This document shows positions 34,342 through 44,318 of a DNA stretch of 64,000 bases, piece by piece. Source of the DNA: Lentisphaeria bacterium (GTDB lineage Bacteria > Verrucomicrobiota > Lentisphaeria > Victivallales > Victivallaceae); assembly GCA_017507125.1 (NCBI GenBank), contig JAFWBQ010000058.1, positions 1 to 64,000 of the forward strand, written 5' to 3'. Every line of letters starts with the position of its first letter. Within the stretch, counting starts at the first letter, position 1. The position numbers and the translations under genes were made by a program. Under the pieces are notes generated by a model. That model was not told the DNA's origin. It saw nothing but the letters and a program-made list of their open reading frames with translations, and searched no databases.

Positions 34342-37300
34342 ATGTTGAAAAAATCGCTTTTTTTGTGCCTGCTTGCAGCAGGAGCCGTCACTCTGAGCGC
34401 CGCCGCACCCGCCGGACGCTTTGAGCCCCGTCCCCAGGCCCCCCGCTACTGCAAGGTGGACAAAAAGAAAAGCCAGGTCCTCTTTGAAAACGGCAAAGCC
34501 AATTTCCGGATCGTCTACGGCAAATCCCGCTGGGCAATGCTGGGGGCTGTGGAACTTGCCAACACCCTGACCCGTTCACTGGGGGTGAAGGTGTGGGCTT
34601 CAGCAAAGAAAAAGCCCGGTGTGCCCTCCATTATCGTGGGGGATGTTGAGGCTGCAAAAAAAGCGGGATTCGACCCTGAAAAGATGGAGTGGGGCGCATT
34701 CCGCATCAAGAGCGTGGGCAATGACATCATCATTGCCGGAAGAGATGACGGCGTCTACTCCGAAGGGACTCTTTACGGCGTTTATGACTTTCTTGAACGC
34801 TTTGCCGGGGTGCGCTTCTATTTCCCCGGAGAGATCGGCACCATCACCCCGAAAATCAAAAAGTGGGTGGTTCCTGCCATAGATATTTCTGACCGTCCTG
34901 ATATGCAGACCCGCACCATGTACAGTGTGGATCCCTTCCCCTCCAACTTCCACGGCGGCGGTCCTGTGCGCTGGTATGACACCGCCACTAAAAAGGATGG
35001 TGTCGCTTCTGCCCACAGATACTACCGCATCCAGCGCCGTTCCCCCTTCCAGTCCTGTCACGGACTGGCGCACCTGGCGCTCACTGAAAGGTTTGCCAAA
35101 ACCAATCCCGATTACTTTGCCATGAACCAGCGGGGCACCCGGGAAATCGGACTCCACCCCGCCAACTCCGGCAAGTTCGGACACGTCTGTTTCAGCTCCG
35201 AAGGGCTTAAAAAAGAGCTGATCCTTGACGCCAAAGCCATCCAGATCGGCAAAGACGGACGCTCCCGCAACGCCTTCCGCAACGGACGCCCCGCATGGCC
35301 CAACGGCGACCAGACCTACGGTTTTTTCAATGTCATGCCCAACGACTCCGCCCACTACTGCCAGTGCAGCAAATGCAAGCCCGCATTCGCTGAACTCAAG
35401 TGGAACAAAAAGAACTCCCTCGCCGCCTCCAATCTCACCTGGAAGTTCATGACCGATATCGCAAACGCCCTTAAAAAAGATAAGGTCCCCGGCTATGTGC
35501 TGACCATGTCTTATGCCCATTACGCCCCTGTTCCCGAAGTGGAGATCCCCGACAACATGCTGGTGATGCTGGCGCTGACCGGCCCCTGGAGCGACCTGAC
35601 TCCCCACGCCAAAAAGGAACAGATGACCCGCCTCAAGGCATGGCGCAAAAAACTGGGCGCCCGTCCCTATGTGTGGAACTACGCCACCAAGTTTTCCGCC
35701 CGGATCCAGTTGGTTCCCAACTGCACCCCCCGGGCTTTCGGACGCTACTACAAAGAGGTGGGCGACGATATCTTCGGCGCCTTCCTTGAGTGTGAAACCG
35801 ACTACTGGATCTTCGGATTCATGAACTACTACATCTTCGGCAGAATGATGTGGGATAAAAAAGCTGACGCTGACGCCATCCTTGCCGAACACTACAAACT
35901 CATGTACGGCGCCGGTGCCCCCGAAATGACCCGCTTCTTCGATCTTCTTGAGGATAAGTGGATGCGTCACATCGTGGGCAAAGTCATCGAAACCGATGTA
36001 GGACCTGTTTCCAGCCGTCCCTCTGAGTTCATGCTCTGGAACGAGATCTACTCCCCCGCCCTCAGAAAAGAGCTTGACGGACTCCTGAAAAAAGCCGCCG
36101 CCAAGTGCGCCAAAGATCCCGATTCCCTGAAGCGTATCGCCTTCATGCGCCGGGAGTTTTATGACCGTCTGCAGCAGGGCGCTGAAAATTACCGTAAAAC
36201 CACCGCCGATGTGGAGGCATGGAAAGGTTACATGCCCCAACTCAAAGCCGGGGAAAAGATCACCATCGACGGCAAAGACACCGAAAAGGCATGGAGCGCC
36301 GCCCCTGCCCACTACCTGCTGCCCAACAGCAGTGTGAAGTCCGAAGCGGTGGAGGTGCGTACCTTCTTCAAGGCGCTCCGGGACAAGGAGAACTTCTATT
36401 TCTACGTTGAGTGCGAAGAGCCTGAAACGGCAAAGATGACCGCCCTCAAACGCAAGTTTGATGAGTTCAACATCTGGGAGGACAACACCATTGAGATCTT
36501 CCTCAATCCCTCCGGCGACCGGAAGACCGGATATCAGATGCTTTTCAACTCCCTGAACTCCCTTTCCGACAACCGCTTCAAACTCAAGGCCATGGATTGG
36601 AAATGGAACTCAAAGGCAGAACACAAAGTCAGCATCACTCCCGGCAAAAAGTGGGCGCTTGAAGTGCGGATCCCCCGAAACACCATGGAAGAGTGCAAAA
36701 AGCGCCTTATTGCCAACGTGATGCGTTCACGGGTCATCGCTGAAAAACGCTCACCCTTTGACACCTGGAGCCCCAAAATCAACAACTCCCAGTATGTTGA
36801 CAACTACGGCATCCTTGAATTTGAACCCCGGAAAGAGGTTTCTGTTCTTCCCGGAGGTGATTTTACCGAAGCCATCCACTCCAAACGTTTTCTGGGCTTC
36901 CACCGTCCCATCCAGTGGTACAACATGAAGTTCCTCAAGAAAGATACGAAGATCTTCCGTACCGGGGGCGTCTCTCTGAGAATGGATAAAGAGACCGAAG
37001 GTTTTTCCTTCTACGATCTTAAAAACATCCTGAAGCCTGATACACGCTACCGGTTGACCTTCTATATCAAAACTCAGGATATCGTCAGTCTTTTCACCTG
37101 GGGCGGCGGCGTCTACTTCATTCTCGACTGCGGCATGAAGCCCCGCAAAACCATCGGATTCCCCAAAAACAACGGTAAATTCGTGGGAACCATGCCCTGG
37201 ACGCGCCAGAGCTTTGAGTTCACCACCCCCAAAGAGCTGGGACGCGACGGCAGGATCTACCTTTCCTTCAGCCGTATCAACCGCTTCAACGATCCCAAGG

Positions 37301-37350
37301 GCATCGCCTGGATCGATCAGGTGGAAATAGTCGAGATCCCCAAAAAATAA
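34342..37350 (+). CDS. Secreted DUF4838 protein with CBM9-like domain (paralogue 4)
   Basis: This 1002-residue exported paralogue starts with the signal MLKKSLFLCLLAAGAVTLSAAA. It shows the same blocks: GVYDFLERFAGVRFYFPGE, CHGLAHLALTERFAKTNPDYF, FNVMPND...CQCSKC, a CBM9-like sandwich (KITIDGKDTEKAW onward) and a C-terminal module ending IAWIDQVEIVE. RBS AAAGGAAAAG before ATG. It is the last gene of the plus-strand cluster and ends at a strong terminator. The lack of sulfatases, transporters or a SusC/D pair nearby separates this cluster from classical Bacteroidetes polysaccharide loci. Confidence 0.85.
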   Translation: MLKKSLFLCLLAAGAVTLSAAAPAGRFEPRPQAPRYCKVDKKKSQVLFENGKANFRIVYGKSRWAMLGAVELANTLTRSLGVKVWASAKKKPGVPSIIVGDVEAAKKAGFDPEKMEWGAFRIKSVGNDIIIAGRDDGVYSEGTLYGVYDFLERFAGVRFYFPGEIGTITPKIKKWVVPAIDISDRPDMQTRTMYSVDPFPSNFHGGGPVRWYDTATKKDGVASAHRYYRIQRRSPFQSCHGLAHLALTERFAKTNPDYFAMNQRGTREIGLHPANSGKFGHVCFSSEGLKKELILDAKAIQIGKDGRSRNAFRNGRPAWPNGDQTYGFFNVMPNDSAHYCQCSKCKPAFAELKWNKKNSLAASNLTWKFMTDIANALKKDKVPGYVLTMSYAHYAPVPEVEIPDNMLVMLALTGPWSDLTPHAKKEQMTRLKAWRKKLGARPYVWNYATKFSARIQLVPNCTPRAFGRYYKEVGDDIFGAFLECETDYWIFGFMNYYIFGRMMWDKKADADAILAEHYKLMYGAGAPEMTRFFDLLEDKWMRHIVGKVIETDVGPVSSRPSEFMLWNEIYSPALRKELDGLLKKAAAKCAKDPDSLKRIAFMRREFYDRLQQGAENYRKTTADVEAWKGYMPQLKAGEKITIDGKDTEKAWSAAPAHYLLPNSSVKSEAVEVRTFFKALRDKENFYFYVECEEPETAKMTALKRKFDEFNIWEDNTIEIFLNPSGDRKTGYQMLFNSLNSLSDNRFKLKAMDWKWNSKAEHKVSITPGKKWALEVRIPRNTMEECKKRLIANVMRSRVIAEKRSPFDTWSPKINNSQYVDNYGILEFEPRKEVSVLPGGDFTEAIHSKRFLGFHRPIQWYNMKFLKKDTKIFRTGGVSLRMDKETEGFSFYDLKNILKPDTRYRLTFYIKTQDIVSLFTWGGGVYFILDCGMKPRKTIGFPKNNGKFVGTMPWTRQSFEFTTPKELGRDGRIYLSFSRINRFNDPKGIAWIDQVEIVEIPKK

Positions 37351-37366
37351 GTAAAATCACGGCATG

Positions 37367-37417
37367 AAAAGGGGCTGTTGCAAAACTTCAGACAAGGTTT
37401 TGCAGCAGCCCCTCTTT
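37367..37417. terminator. Bidirectional terminator between convergent clusters
   Basis: A 16-bp stem (GGGGCTGTTGCAAAAC arm, one G-U pair) with a 10-base loop, flanked by A-rich and CTTT sequence. It ends the DUF4838 cluster on the plus strand and the Tad/kinase cluster on the minus strand. Confidence 0.88.
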
Positions 37418-37427
37418 GCAGGAACTT

Positions 37428-38246
37428 TTACGGAAAACTCCGGGTCCCGGCAGAGCCGTATGTTAAATTATTTTCACCACCTGCTCTGCCTTTATTCTTT
37501 TTTTCCGTCTCACTTTCCACAACAGGAGTCCGGATATTCGTTTCGGTCACTATCTTCTGCAGCAGATCCTCAGCCCATCTGTTTCCTGACCGGCTCGACC
37601 GGCTCAGCCAGAGAAGCGCTTCGTCAATATCTCTTTTCTTGCCGGAGCCTTCATAAAAAGCCTTGCCCAGCAGATACTGCGCCTGTGGATCACCCTCTTT
37701 GGCGGCTCTCTCAACAACTGACAGATCAGCAGGCATTTCCGGTTCCGCCGCGGGACATCCTCTGAGCGCCAGTAAGATAAACAGTGTCGTAAAAAGAAGC
37801 AGAAGTCCACTGCAGAAAAGCAGTGCCGTCATCCGGCGCCGGGAGTTCCAGAAAAGCAGTTCCCTGTACCAGTCTTTCTCAGCGTCGGCATTCACAGTCA
37901 AAGCGATCTCCCACATCCTGAAACGGTCTGCCTTGAGTTTTTTGCGCCACTTTTCAGGCACTCTGCTCAAAGCAAGAAATATGAAGCGGCACACCTTCCT
38001 TGCCGGTTGGCGGAAATAAGCCGTCAGATACTCTCTGACAGAGACTTCGTCGCTTTCCATTTCCGATTCCTCATCATCTGCCCCGACACCGGTATTTTGA
38101 ATACGCAGCACCTCGCTGCAGGTATAGTGGAGCTGCTGAGCCTCAAGATCTTCAGGCTCCTTTTCAAGGATCTCTTCAAGTTGTTCCAGCGCCGGAGGAA
38201 ATTCACCTCTGGTGATCAGATCGCGGATATTTTGATATTTCTCCAT
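37428..38246 (-). CDS. TPR/Sel1-repeat membrane protein
   Basis: The 272-residue protein has a short N-terminal TPR-like stretch (about 1-50, GEFPPALEQLEEILEKEPEDLEAQQL), an acidic segment (DDEESEMESDE), one transmembrane helix (about 138-160, LLFCSGLLLLFTTLFILLAL) and a C-terminal Sel1 repeat (AAKEGDPQAQYLLGKAFYEGSG...DIDEALLWLSRSS). The same Sel1 type occurs in two kinases of the cluster. The last gene of the minus-strand run, it lies beside the shared terminator. It is probably an adaptor of the kinase/pilus system; no enzymatic motif is seen. Confidence 0.7.
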   Translation of the reverse strand: MEKYQNIRDLITRGEFPPALEQLEEILEKEPEDLEAQQLHYTCSEVLRIQNTGVGADDEESEMESDEVSVREYLTAYFRQPARKVCRFIFLALSRVPEKWRKKLKADRFRMWEIALTVNADAEKDWYRELLFWNSRRRMTALLFCSGLLLLFTTLFILLALRGCPAAEPEMPADLSVVERAAKEGDPQAQYLLGKAFYEGSGKKRDIDEALLWLSRSSRSGNRWAEDLLQKIVTETNIRTPVVESETEKKNKGRAGGENNLTYGSAGTRSFP

Positions 38247-38273
38247 ATTTTCACAGCGTCACAGTTCCAACTT

Positions 38274-38314
38274 CTCCCGGCTGCGCGCTCTTCTGTAACG
38301 GGCCACGCCGGGAG
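38274..38314 (-). other. Stem-loop between lipoprotein and Sel1 genes
   Basis: Inverted repeat CTCCCGGC/GCCGGGAG (8 bp) enclosing 25 bases, just after the lipoprotein stop codon. No T-run follows, so it is more likely an mRNA-processing or partial attenuation element than a full terminator. Confidence 0.5.
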
Positions 38315-38325
38315 GAGTATTTTCC

Positions 38326-39234
38326 TTACCTGCGGGTCGAAGCAGCTTTGAAATCTGCCTGGAACTTTTTATCCTTCGCCATCCGGGCAAGCTCGGATTC
38401 TTCAAGCATGTAGCCCAGCTGTTCAAAACCGTTTTTCTCAAGGTAGATGACCGTATCAAAAAGGCTCTGCCCCGTGGGATTCATCTTGTAGGCATTGATC
38501 CTGGTTCTCGCCCAGGTCAGCTTGGAAAGATAATCGCGGGTCAGGATCAGGCGCTTGAGCTCAGTATTTTTATCATCCTCAAGAACGAAAGAGACTTTTC
38601 TTGCCATGGGGAAGAAGGTGTCTTTGTCATTCAGAGCCAGAAAATTCAGTCCTACTCCACCGAAGTCATCGGTCTTCAGCACCTTGGAGCGCTCACCGGA
38701 ACGGACAACGATATTGGTTTTGGCAAGGGGAACCCTGATATTTTCTACAGCATTGCTCAGCATCTTCCGGTCAAGAGAGACCAGATTCTCTTCACTCCGG
38801 GAGGCATTTTCCCAGTTCAGGGCAGGGTTCATGCCGGTAAACGAAAGTTCGTTGATGGACCGGGGAACATCATACGGCAGAATACCGAAAGTGAAAAGGA
38901 AAAGCAGATGTGACCCCAGGGAAACCGGCAGCAGACAGAATCCGGCGGGAACTTCGTAAAACTCGCGCCACCACTGATAGGGGGTGGCAATCGTCTTCAC
39001 GGTGCGGACCTCGAATTTTTTGACCTCGGCGGACTCAAGTTTCTGGATCTCCACATGATATGAAGAATCTTTGATCGTCTCAGGGGTCATTTTCAGTTCG
39101 TACTTGGTGCTGAGGATCTTTCTGTCGTTTTCCTGTGTCACAACGTCGATGTTGTGCAGATGGTTGGCACAGCCGCTGCCGAAGAACAGAGAACTTCCCG
39201 CGCAGAGAGCAATCATAAAATTGGTGATTTTCAT
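38326..39234 (-). CDS. Lipoprotein of unknown function
   Basis: The 302-residue product has a lipoprotein signal (FMIALCAGSSLFFGSGC, Cys22 as the likely lipidated residue). The mature part has one hydrophobic stretch (about 100-125, PAGFCLLPVSLGSHLLFLFTF) and no domain that I recognise; it is rich in beta-forming and charged segments (LDRKMLSNAVENIRVPLAKTNIVV). Being inside the Tad/kinase run, it may serve as an outer-membrane pilotin-like or anchoring factor, but that is a guess. AAGGAA precedes the ATG. It is separated from the kinase gene by 30 bases. Confidence 0.6.
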   Translation of the reverse strand: MKITNFMIALCAGSSLFFGSGCANHLHNIDVVTQENDRKILSTKYELKMTPETIKDSSYHVEIQKLESAEVKKFEVRTVKTIATPYQWWREFYEVPAGFCLLPVSLGSHLLFLFTFGILPYDVPRSINELSFTGMNPALNWENASRSEENLVSLDRKMLSNAVENIRVPLAKTNIVVRSGERSKVLKTDDFGGVGLNFLALNDKDTFFPMARKVSFVLEDDKNTELKRLILTRDYLSKLTWARTRINAYKMNPTGQSLFDTVIYLEKNGFEQLGYMLEESELARMAKDKKFQADFKAASTRR

Positions 39235-39264
39235 AGTTGGTCTTTCCTTGTATATTTGAAATTG

Positions 39265-42200
39265 TTACTGTTGGATCTGTTCAAGGTATCTCCGGGCATG
39301 GTCATGCCCCTTCTGAGCAGCCTTTTTGAGCCAGTAAAAAGCCTTCTTGCTGTTGAAGGGCACTCCCTGTCCCTTCTCATGGCGGATCCCCAGATCATAC
39401 ATGGCCTCGGCAAATTCAAGGTCGGCGGCTTTCTGCAGATATTTCAGGGCGAGAGCATCATCCGCCTTCATCTCTTTGAAGCCGTTTTTGTACAAATTGG
39501 AAATCTTGTAGGCCAGCTCTCCGTTTTCATTTTCGAGCGCCAGCAGATAATATTTCATCATATCAGCGGCACTGCCTTTGTGATCTTCGCGGCGTATGGC
39601 TTCAGCGACCTTGAGGGCAGCGGCAGGGTTCCCCTGTTCGGCGGCTTCCTGATACCACTTGTAAGCGCTGCTGCTGTCAGAGAACCACATACCGATCCCC
39701 TTCCCGTAGATCTCCGCCACCTGAAGTATGGCTTCAGGATGTTTTGCCCGGGCGGCAGGCAGAAGAGTTTCCAGCGCCTTTTTATACTCTTTCTTCCTGA
39801 AAAGCGCCATTCCTTTTTCGTACTGCTGCTGCATGGGATGAACAATACGTTCAAACCGGAAATCGACCTGCTTCAGCTCCCCGGGAACGGAGCTGCGGAT
39901 CTTTCTTTTCAACACCTGTTTGCCGGATCTTGCCTCTGCCAGATATTCCCGGAAAGGCTCAATGGTAATTTTTTCACCCGCTTTGCAGACATTGCCGTCA
40001 AGAGTAAAGAGCGTATTGAACCTGTTGGAACCGAACATCACTGCTGCAGAAAGCGGTTTGACTTCAAGCAGGAAGTCAGCCGTGCGTTCCGGAGTGACAG
40101 TGACCGTCAGACCGCTCTGGGGAACAACGCCCCTGCCGCGGAAGCTGATATTTGTTTCCCCCTCTGCCAGATGCCGGATGAAGGGAAATGTTTTGACAGT
40201 TATCCATTCGTCGCCGCCGATCTTTACTTCAAGGCCGCTCTTCTGGATGAATGTCAGAAACTCCTGAGGCGCAGCGGTGGTAACATAAATATTCAAGGTG
40301 CCCATACGTTTCATGGGAGCTGATACCTGAGAAGCTGATACCGGCGTTTCAGGCTCTCTGGCTTCCACAGCCGCAAGATTGATCTGCAATGAAGTATTCT
40401 CGCGGACCGTCAACTCACGTCTTGCAGCAATATATCCCTTGCGGTTGAAGCTGAAAACATATTTTCCCTGATCCAGATTCTCCACCGTGAAATAGCCTGA
40501 AGCGGGGATCTCGAACTCCCGGATCTTCTTCCAGTTGGCGAAAAGCTCCCCTTTTGTGCCGGTGGCGGCATAAACGGTCACTGAATAACGCTGACGCTGA
40601 AGAGGAATGGTTGCGGAAGCATCCTTTTCAAGATTCAACACAGAGGTGTGGGGCGCGTGATACAAGGCGGTGATCTTCAATTCATAGACCCCTTTTATGA
40701 CCTTCGGGAAGAGGCATTTCCCCTCAACGTCGCTCTTTCCGGAGTATTTGACCTGAGAGTTCTGCAAAAGCTCTACCCGACTTCCGGGCAGAGTCATCAA
40801 TGTGAATTTCTTGAAGATCTTTTCCATTGAAAGCCGGAGCTTCAGATCTCCGTCAAGAGTCAGCTCTTTTTCCACCGGGAAACAGTCGCTGAGTGAAGCC
40901 TTGAGGGAATATCTCCCCTTTTTCAAATCTCTGATCTCCAATTTTCCGGACTCCGGAATGGAAAAGGTCATCTCTCTGCCTTCAGGGGTGTTGAGTGTGA
41001 CGGATGTGCCGGCTTCCCCGGTCAGAGAGATTTTTTTCACATCCTTTTTCAGAAGCAGAGTCAGACTCACATTGTCCTCAATGCTGCACCTCTTTTTGAG
41101 CGTCACATGATCAGGACATGAGATCTCCACTTCATAGGTTCCTTTTTCCACCCCCGGAAGAGTGAATCTGCCGCTGCTGTTGACAGCATAAGTAAAAATC
41201 TGTCCGCCGGCAGAGATAAGGCGGAGCGTCGCTTCAGGAGTGGTCACGATCGTAAGAGAATATCTCTCTTTGTTTTCAGCTGCCGGTGCCACGGGAAGAG
41301 ATTTTCCCGATCCCTCCGTCACCTTCTCCTTCCCGCCGCCGGAACCGGCGGCAAAAATGGCACCCACGCCGATGCACACTGCCAGAAAAACGGCTGCGCC
41401 CCCTGCCGCCAGCAGGATCTTTTTACGCTTTTCCTGTTTCCGCATGTCGTACAATGTGCCGGTCAGCACAGAGTTGCTGCTGACCTGTCCGACACCGGTA
41501 TCGTTCCTGGAAGCGATAATACTGTTCACCACCAGTTTGATGTCCGTATCAGAAAGGGCAGGGATCAACTTGCCCAGGGCGTCAAGGAGCTGCGCCGGGG
41601 TCTGGAAACGTTTTTCCGGCTCCTTGGCAAGCATTTTCATGATGATGGCGGCGATTTCAGCGGGGATTTCCGGATTGATCGACCTGGGATCAGGAACCGG
41701 AGAGGAAAAGATCTTCCGCAGAATGTCGTAAGAGGTCTTGCCGGGATAGGGGATCTGCCCGGTCACCATCTCGTAGAATGTGGCACCCAGACTGTATATG
41801 TCACTGCGGATATCCACCGCTTTGGGATTTTCCACCTGCTCCGGGGAAAGGTAGGCGGGAGTTCCCATCATCACATTGGTCTTGGTGAGATTGTCTTCCT
41901 CATCATCCTTTTTGGCGATACCCAGATCCGCCAGTTTGACGCCGCCCTCTTTGGTGAACATGATATTGTCGGGCTTGATATCCCGGTGGACGATCTTGCG
42001 TTCCGCAGCCATATTCAGCGCGGCAGCCACTGCCTGTATGGTCACGATCGCCTGTTCAAGATTGAGTTTGTACTGCGCCCGGAGCACTTGACGCAAACTT
42101 CCGCCGTCAACATATTCCATAACGATGTACGAAACATTGAGCTGCGGATCGGTTTCAACGTCCATGACTTCGACCACGTTGGGGTGACGGATCTGGGAGG

Positions 42201-42543
42201 CGATCCGCGCCTCCCGGATGAACCTTTCGACAAAGGCGCCCTCCCCGCCTGAATTGTCCCGGGCAAGTACCTTCAGCGCGCGCAAAGTATCGAGCTGCGT
42301 ATGGCGGGCAAGATAAATGACGCCCATGCCCCCTTTGCCGATCTTCCGGAGTATCTCATATTTGCCGATGATCTGTCCTTTGCTCCAGGAAAAACAATCA
42401 TTTATTCCGGCAAAAGCGGATTCCCCCTCCTGAACGACTTTCTGTATTTCGTCGATATTTCCTGATTTCAACAGTTCTCTGATGTTGTCGCCTGCGACAA
42501 CAGTCATGGCTGTTTCCATTTCATTATTCTGATTACTGGTCAT
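39265..42543 (-). CDS. Transmembrane Ser/Thr kinase with PEGA and Sel1 repeats
   Basis: The 1092-residue protein is a Hanks-type kinase (about 55-320): GKGGMGVIYLARH glycine loop, ALKVL lysine, HRDIKPDNIMF catalytic loop, ADLGIAK (DLG for DFG) and GTPAYLSPEQ activation end. After one membrane helix (about 374-398) come several PEGA-type beta domains (about 425-770, for example VEKGTYEVEISCPDH, LKKGRYSLKASLSDC, IKGVYELKITA) and C-terminal Sel1 repeats (about 940-1090). The sensor half is extracytoplasmic and could read the state of the envelope or pilus. All catalytic residues are present. Start at 42543 with GGAGA upstream; 20 bases follow the FHA-kinase gene. Confidence 0.88.
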   Translation of the reverse strand: MTSNQNNEMETAMTVVAGDNIRELLKSGNIDEIQKVVQEGESAFAGINDCFSWSKGQIIGKYEILRKIGKGGMGVIYLARHTQLDTLRALKVLARDNSGGEGAFVERFIREARIASQIRHPNVVEVMDVETDPQLNVSYIVMEYVDGGSLRQVLRAQYKLNLEQAIVTIQAVAAALNMAAERKIVHRDIKPDNIMFTKEGGVKLADLGIAKKDDEEDNLTKTNVMMGTPAYLSPEQVENPKAVDIRSDIYSLGATFYEMVTGQIPYPGKTSYDILRKIFSSPVPDPRSINPEIPAEIAAIIMKMLAKEPEKRFQTPAQLLDALGKLIPALSDTDIKLVVNSIIASRNDTGVGQVSSNSVLTGTLYDMRKQEKRKKILLAAGGAAVFLAVCIGVGAIFAAGSGGGKEKVTEGSGKSLPVAPAAENKERYSLTIVTTPEATLRLISAGGQIFTYAVNSSGRFTLPGVEKGTYEVEISCPDHVTLKKRCSIEDNVSLTLLLKKDVKKISLTGEAGTSVTLNTPEGREMTFSIPESGKLEIRDLKKGRYSLKASLSDCFPVEKELTLDGDLKLRLSMEKIFKKFTLMTLPGSRVELLQNSQVKYSGKSDVEGKCLFPKVIKGVYELKITALYHAPHTSVLNLEKDASATIPLQRQRYSVTVYAATGTKGELFANWKKIREFEIPASGYFTVENLDQGKYVFSFNRKGYIAARRELTVRENTSLQINLAAVEAREPETPVSASQVSAPMKRMGTLNIYVTTAAPQEFLTFIQKSGLEVKIGGDEWITVKTFPFIRHLAEGETNISFRGRGVVPQSGLTVTVTPERTADFLLEVKPLSAAVMFGSNRFNTLFTLDGNVCKAGEKITIEPFREYLAEARSGKQVLKRKIRSSVPGELKQVDFRFERIVHPMQQQYEKGMALFRKKEYKKALETLLPAARAKHPEAILQVAEIYGKGIGMWFSDSSSAYKWYQEAAEQGNPAAALKVAEAIRREDHKGSAADMMKYYLLALENENGELAYKISNLYKNGFKEMKADDALALKYLQKAADLEFAEAMYDLGIRHEKGQGVPFNSKKAFYWLKKAAQKGHDHARRYLEQIQQ

Positions 42544-42563
42544 GATTCTCCATATCACATATT

Positions 42564-44318
42564 TTATGAATCCTTTCCGCGACGGGAACGGATCCGGTAT
42601 TCTCCCGGAACAAGCCCTTTGATGCCGAGTCTGCCTTCTGCGGAAACTTCCGCCTCAATGCTCCTTCCGTTTGAAGAAGTTATTTCCCATGCCGTCCCCG
42701 GAGCCGCCTGGATGGTAAAATCAACAGTGTCTCCGGCAGCAAGAGCGGGATCTATATGAAAAGTAAAATGTTTTTCAGAGATTGCCTTCTTTTTCTTTTC
42801 ACCTTTTTTTCTGCCGGTTTCAAAGGGTGAAAAAAAAGCAGCGACATTCTGCCGGAAATTGAAGAGAGTGAATCCCAAAAGGCTCCCGGCTCCGGATGAA
42901 ACTGTTTTTTTCACGCCGAAAGGCAATTCTGTCCCCAGGACGGCAGACCTGATGATGTTCTGAGCCACCGAAAGGGAATAACGGTTCAGCAGCCGGTCCA
43001 GTGCCGCCAGAAGCGCCTGGGGAGACTGATAACGCTTTGCCGGATTCTTGTGCAGCATCTTCATAACGATCTTCGCTGTCACAGCCGACACCTGAGGGTT
43101 CTTTTTGCGGGGATCGACCACTGCTTCAGAGATCATTTTCTGCAAAATGTCCCAAGTGCTTTTTCCGGCAAAAGGGGTCGTTCCCGTCAGCATCTCATAA
43201 AGAGTGACACCCAGACTGTAAATATCGGATCTTATATCCACATCTTTGGGTTTTTCGATCTGTTCCAGCGAAAGGTAGGCCGGGGTTCCGATCATAATAT
43301 TGTTCCGGGTCAGATTGAGATCTTCTTCCTGATTTTTGGCGATACCCAGATCCGCCAGTTTCACTTCGCCGTAGCGTGTGAACATGATATTATCGGGCTT
43401 GATATCCCGGTGGACGATCTTATGGGCGGCAATGACCTTCAGAGCCTCTGCCACGCTTTTCACGATGAGCAGCGCCTGGATCTCAGGAAGGGTCTTCTGA
43501 TTTTTCAGGATCCGGCGAAGCGATCCGCCGTCTACAAACTCCATAACGATATAAGAGACCTGCTTTTCAAAATCATTTTCCACATCCATAACGCCGACGA
43601 TATTGGGATGGCGGAACTCTGCGGCGATCCGTGCCTCGCGCATGAAACGTTCAAAGAAGTCGTTGTTTTCCTCTTTCACAGAGTGGGGCATTACCTTCAC
43701 GGCGCGGAAGGTATTCATCACCTTATGCTTGGCAAGAAAGACGACGCCCATGCCCCCTTTCCCGATTTTCTTGATGATTTTATAGGTGCCGAGATCCTGC
43801 AGTGTTTCAAGAGAGAGCTCTGACTTCAGAAGAGGCTCTTTCATGATGGGGATTGCTTTTCTGAGCCTTTCAGCCTCTTTTCCGGCAATGGCATCTCTCA
43901 CCTCTTTCGGGGCGATCATGGTCACAGCAGTGGGCACATTTTCTCCGGAGTCATCATCAAGGAGCGGCTTATATTCATCCACGACAAAAAGAGAACTGTC
44001 CTGCCGCCTGGCGGAAATGGTCCAGCTGTCATTATCTTTTTCAAACCGGAAAAGGATCATTCCCAGAAGCACCGTGTCGCCGCCTCGAAGTTCAGCTTTT
44101 TCTGTAAGGAGTTTACGGTTGAGGTATGTGCCGTTCAGACTTTGCATATCTTCCACAAACAGTTTGTTTTCAAAGGCAGAAAGACGCATGTGAAAGGCTG
44201 AAATACCGATCTCGTCAAGCACGATAAGATTTGCCTCATCATATCCGATGGTAACGCCCTGACCGGTGATCTCCAGCTCTGAAAAGCTGTTTTTAAGGTC
44301 GCAATATGTGATCAGCAT
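42564..44318 (-). CDS. FHA-domain Ser/Thr protein kinase, soluble
   Basis: The 584-residue protein joins an N-terminal FHA domain (about 1-95) to a Hanks-type kinase (about 178-450: GKGGMGVVFLAKH, AVKVM, HRDIKPDNIMF, ADLGIAK, GTPAYLSLEQ) and a small C-terminal PEGA-like domain. There is no membrane helix. In the FHA domain the usual Gly-Arg is Gly25-Tyr26, while SAFH and NGTYLN are kept, so phosphothreonine binding may be weakened or altered. The ATG at 44318 is favoured (GGGGGGTG upstream) and overlaps the end of the preceding kinase-like gene by seven bases, implying translational coupling. Confidence 0.88.
   Translation of the reverse strand: MLITYCDLKNSFSELEITGQGVTIGYDEANLIVLDEIGISAFHMRLSAFENKLFVEDMQSLNGTYLNRKLLTEKAELRGGDTVLLGMILFRFEKDNDSWTISARRQDSSLFVVDEYKPLLDDDSGENVPTAVTMIAPKEVRDAIAGKEAERLRKAIPIMKEPLLKSELSLETLQDLGTYKIIKKIGKGGMGVVFLAKHKVMNTFRAVKVMPHSVKEENNDFFERFMREARIAAEFRHPNIVGVMDVENDFEKQVSYIVMEFVDGGSLRRILKNQKTLPEIQALLIVKSVAEALKVIAAHKIVHRDIKPDNIMFTRYGEVKLADLGIAKNQEEDLNLTRNNIMIGTPAYLSLEQIEKPKDVDIRSDIYSLGVTLYEMLTGTTPFAGKSTWDILQKMISEAVVDPRKKNPQVSAVTAKIVMKMLHKNPAKRYQSPQALLAALDRLLNRYSLSVAQNIIRSAVLGTELPFGVKKTVSSGAGSLLGFTLFNFRQNVAAFFSPFETGRKKGEKKKKAISEKHFTFHIDPALAAGDTVDFTIQAAPGTAWEITSSNGRSIEAEVSAEGRLGIKGLVPGEYRIRSRRGKDS

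Noticed and set aside
34600-36312. Minus-strand frame of 570 codons inside DUF4838 paralogue 4
   Set aside because: Shadow of a gene with three paralogues in the window; antisense of conserved blocks, no own signals.
24250-37350. Bacteroidetes-type polysaccharide utilisation locus
   Set aside because: No SusC/SusD pair, hybrid two-component sensor or sugar transporter is present.
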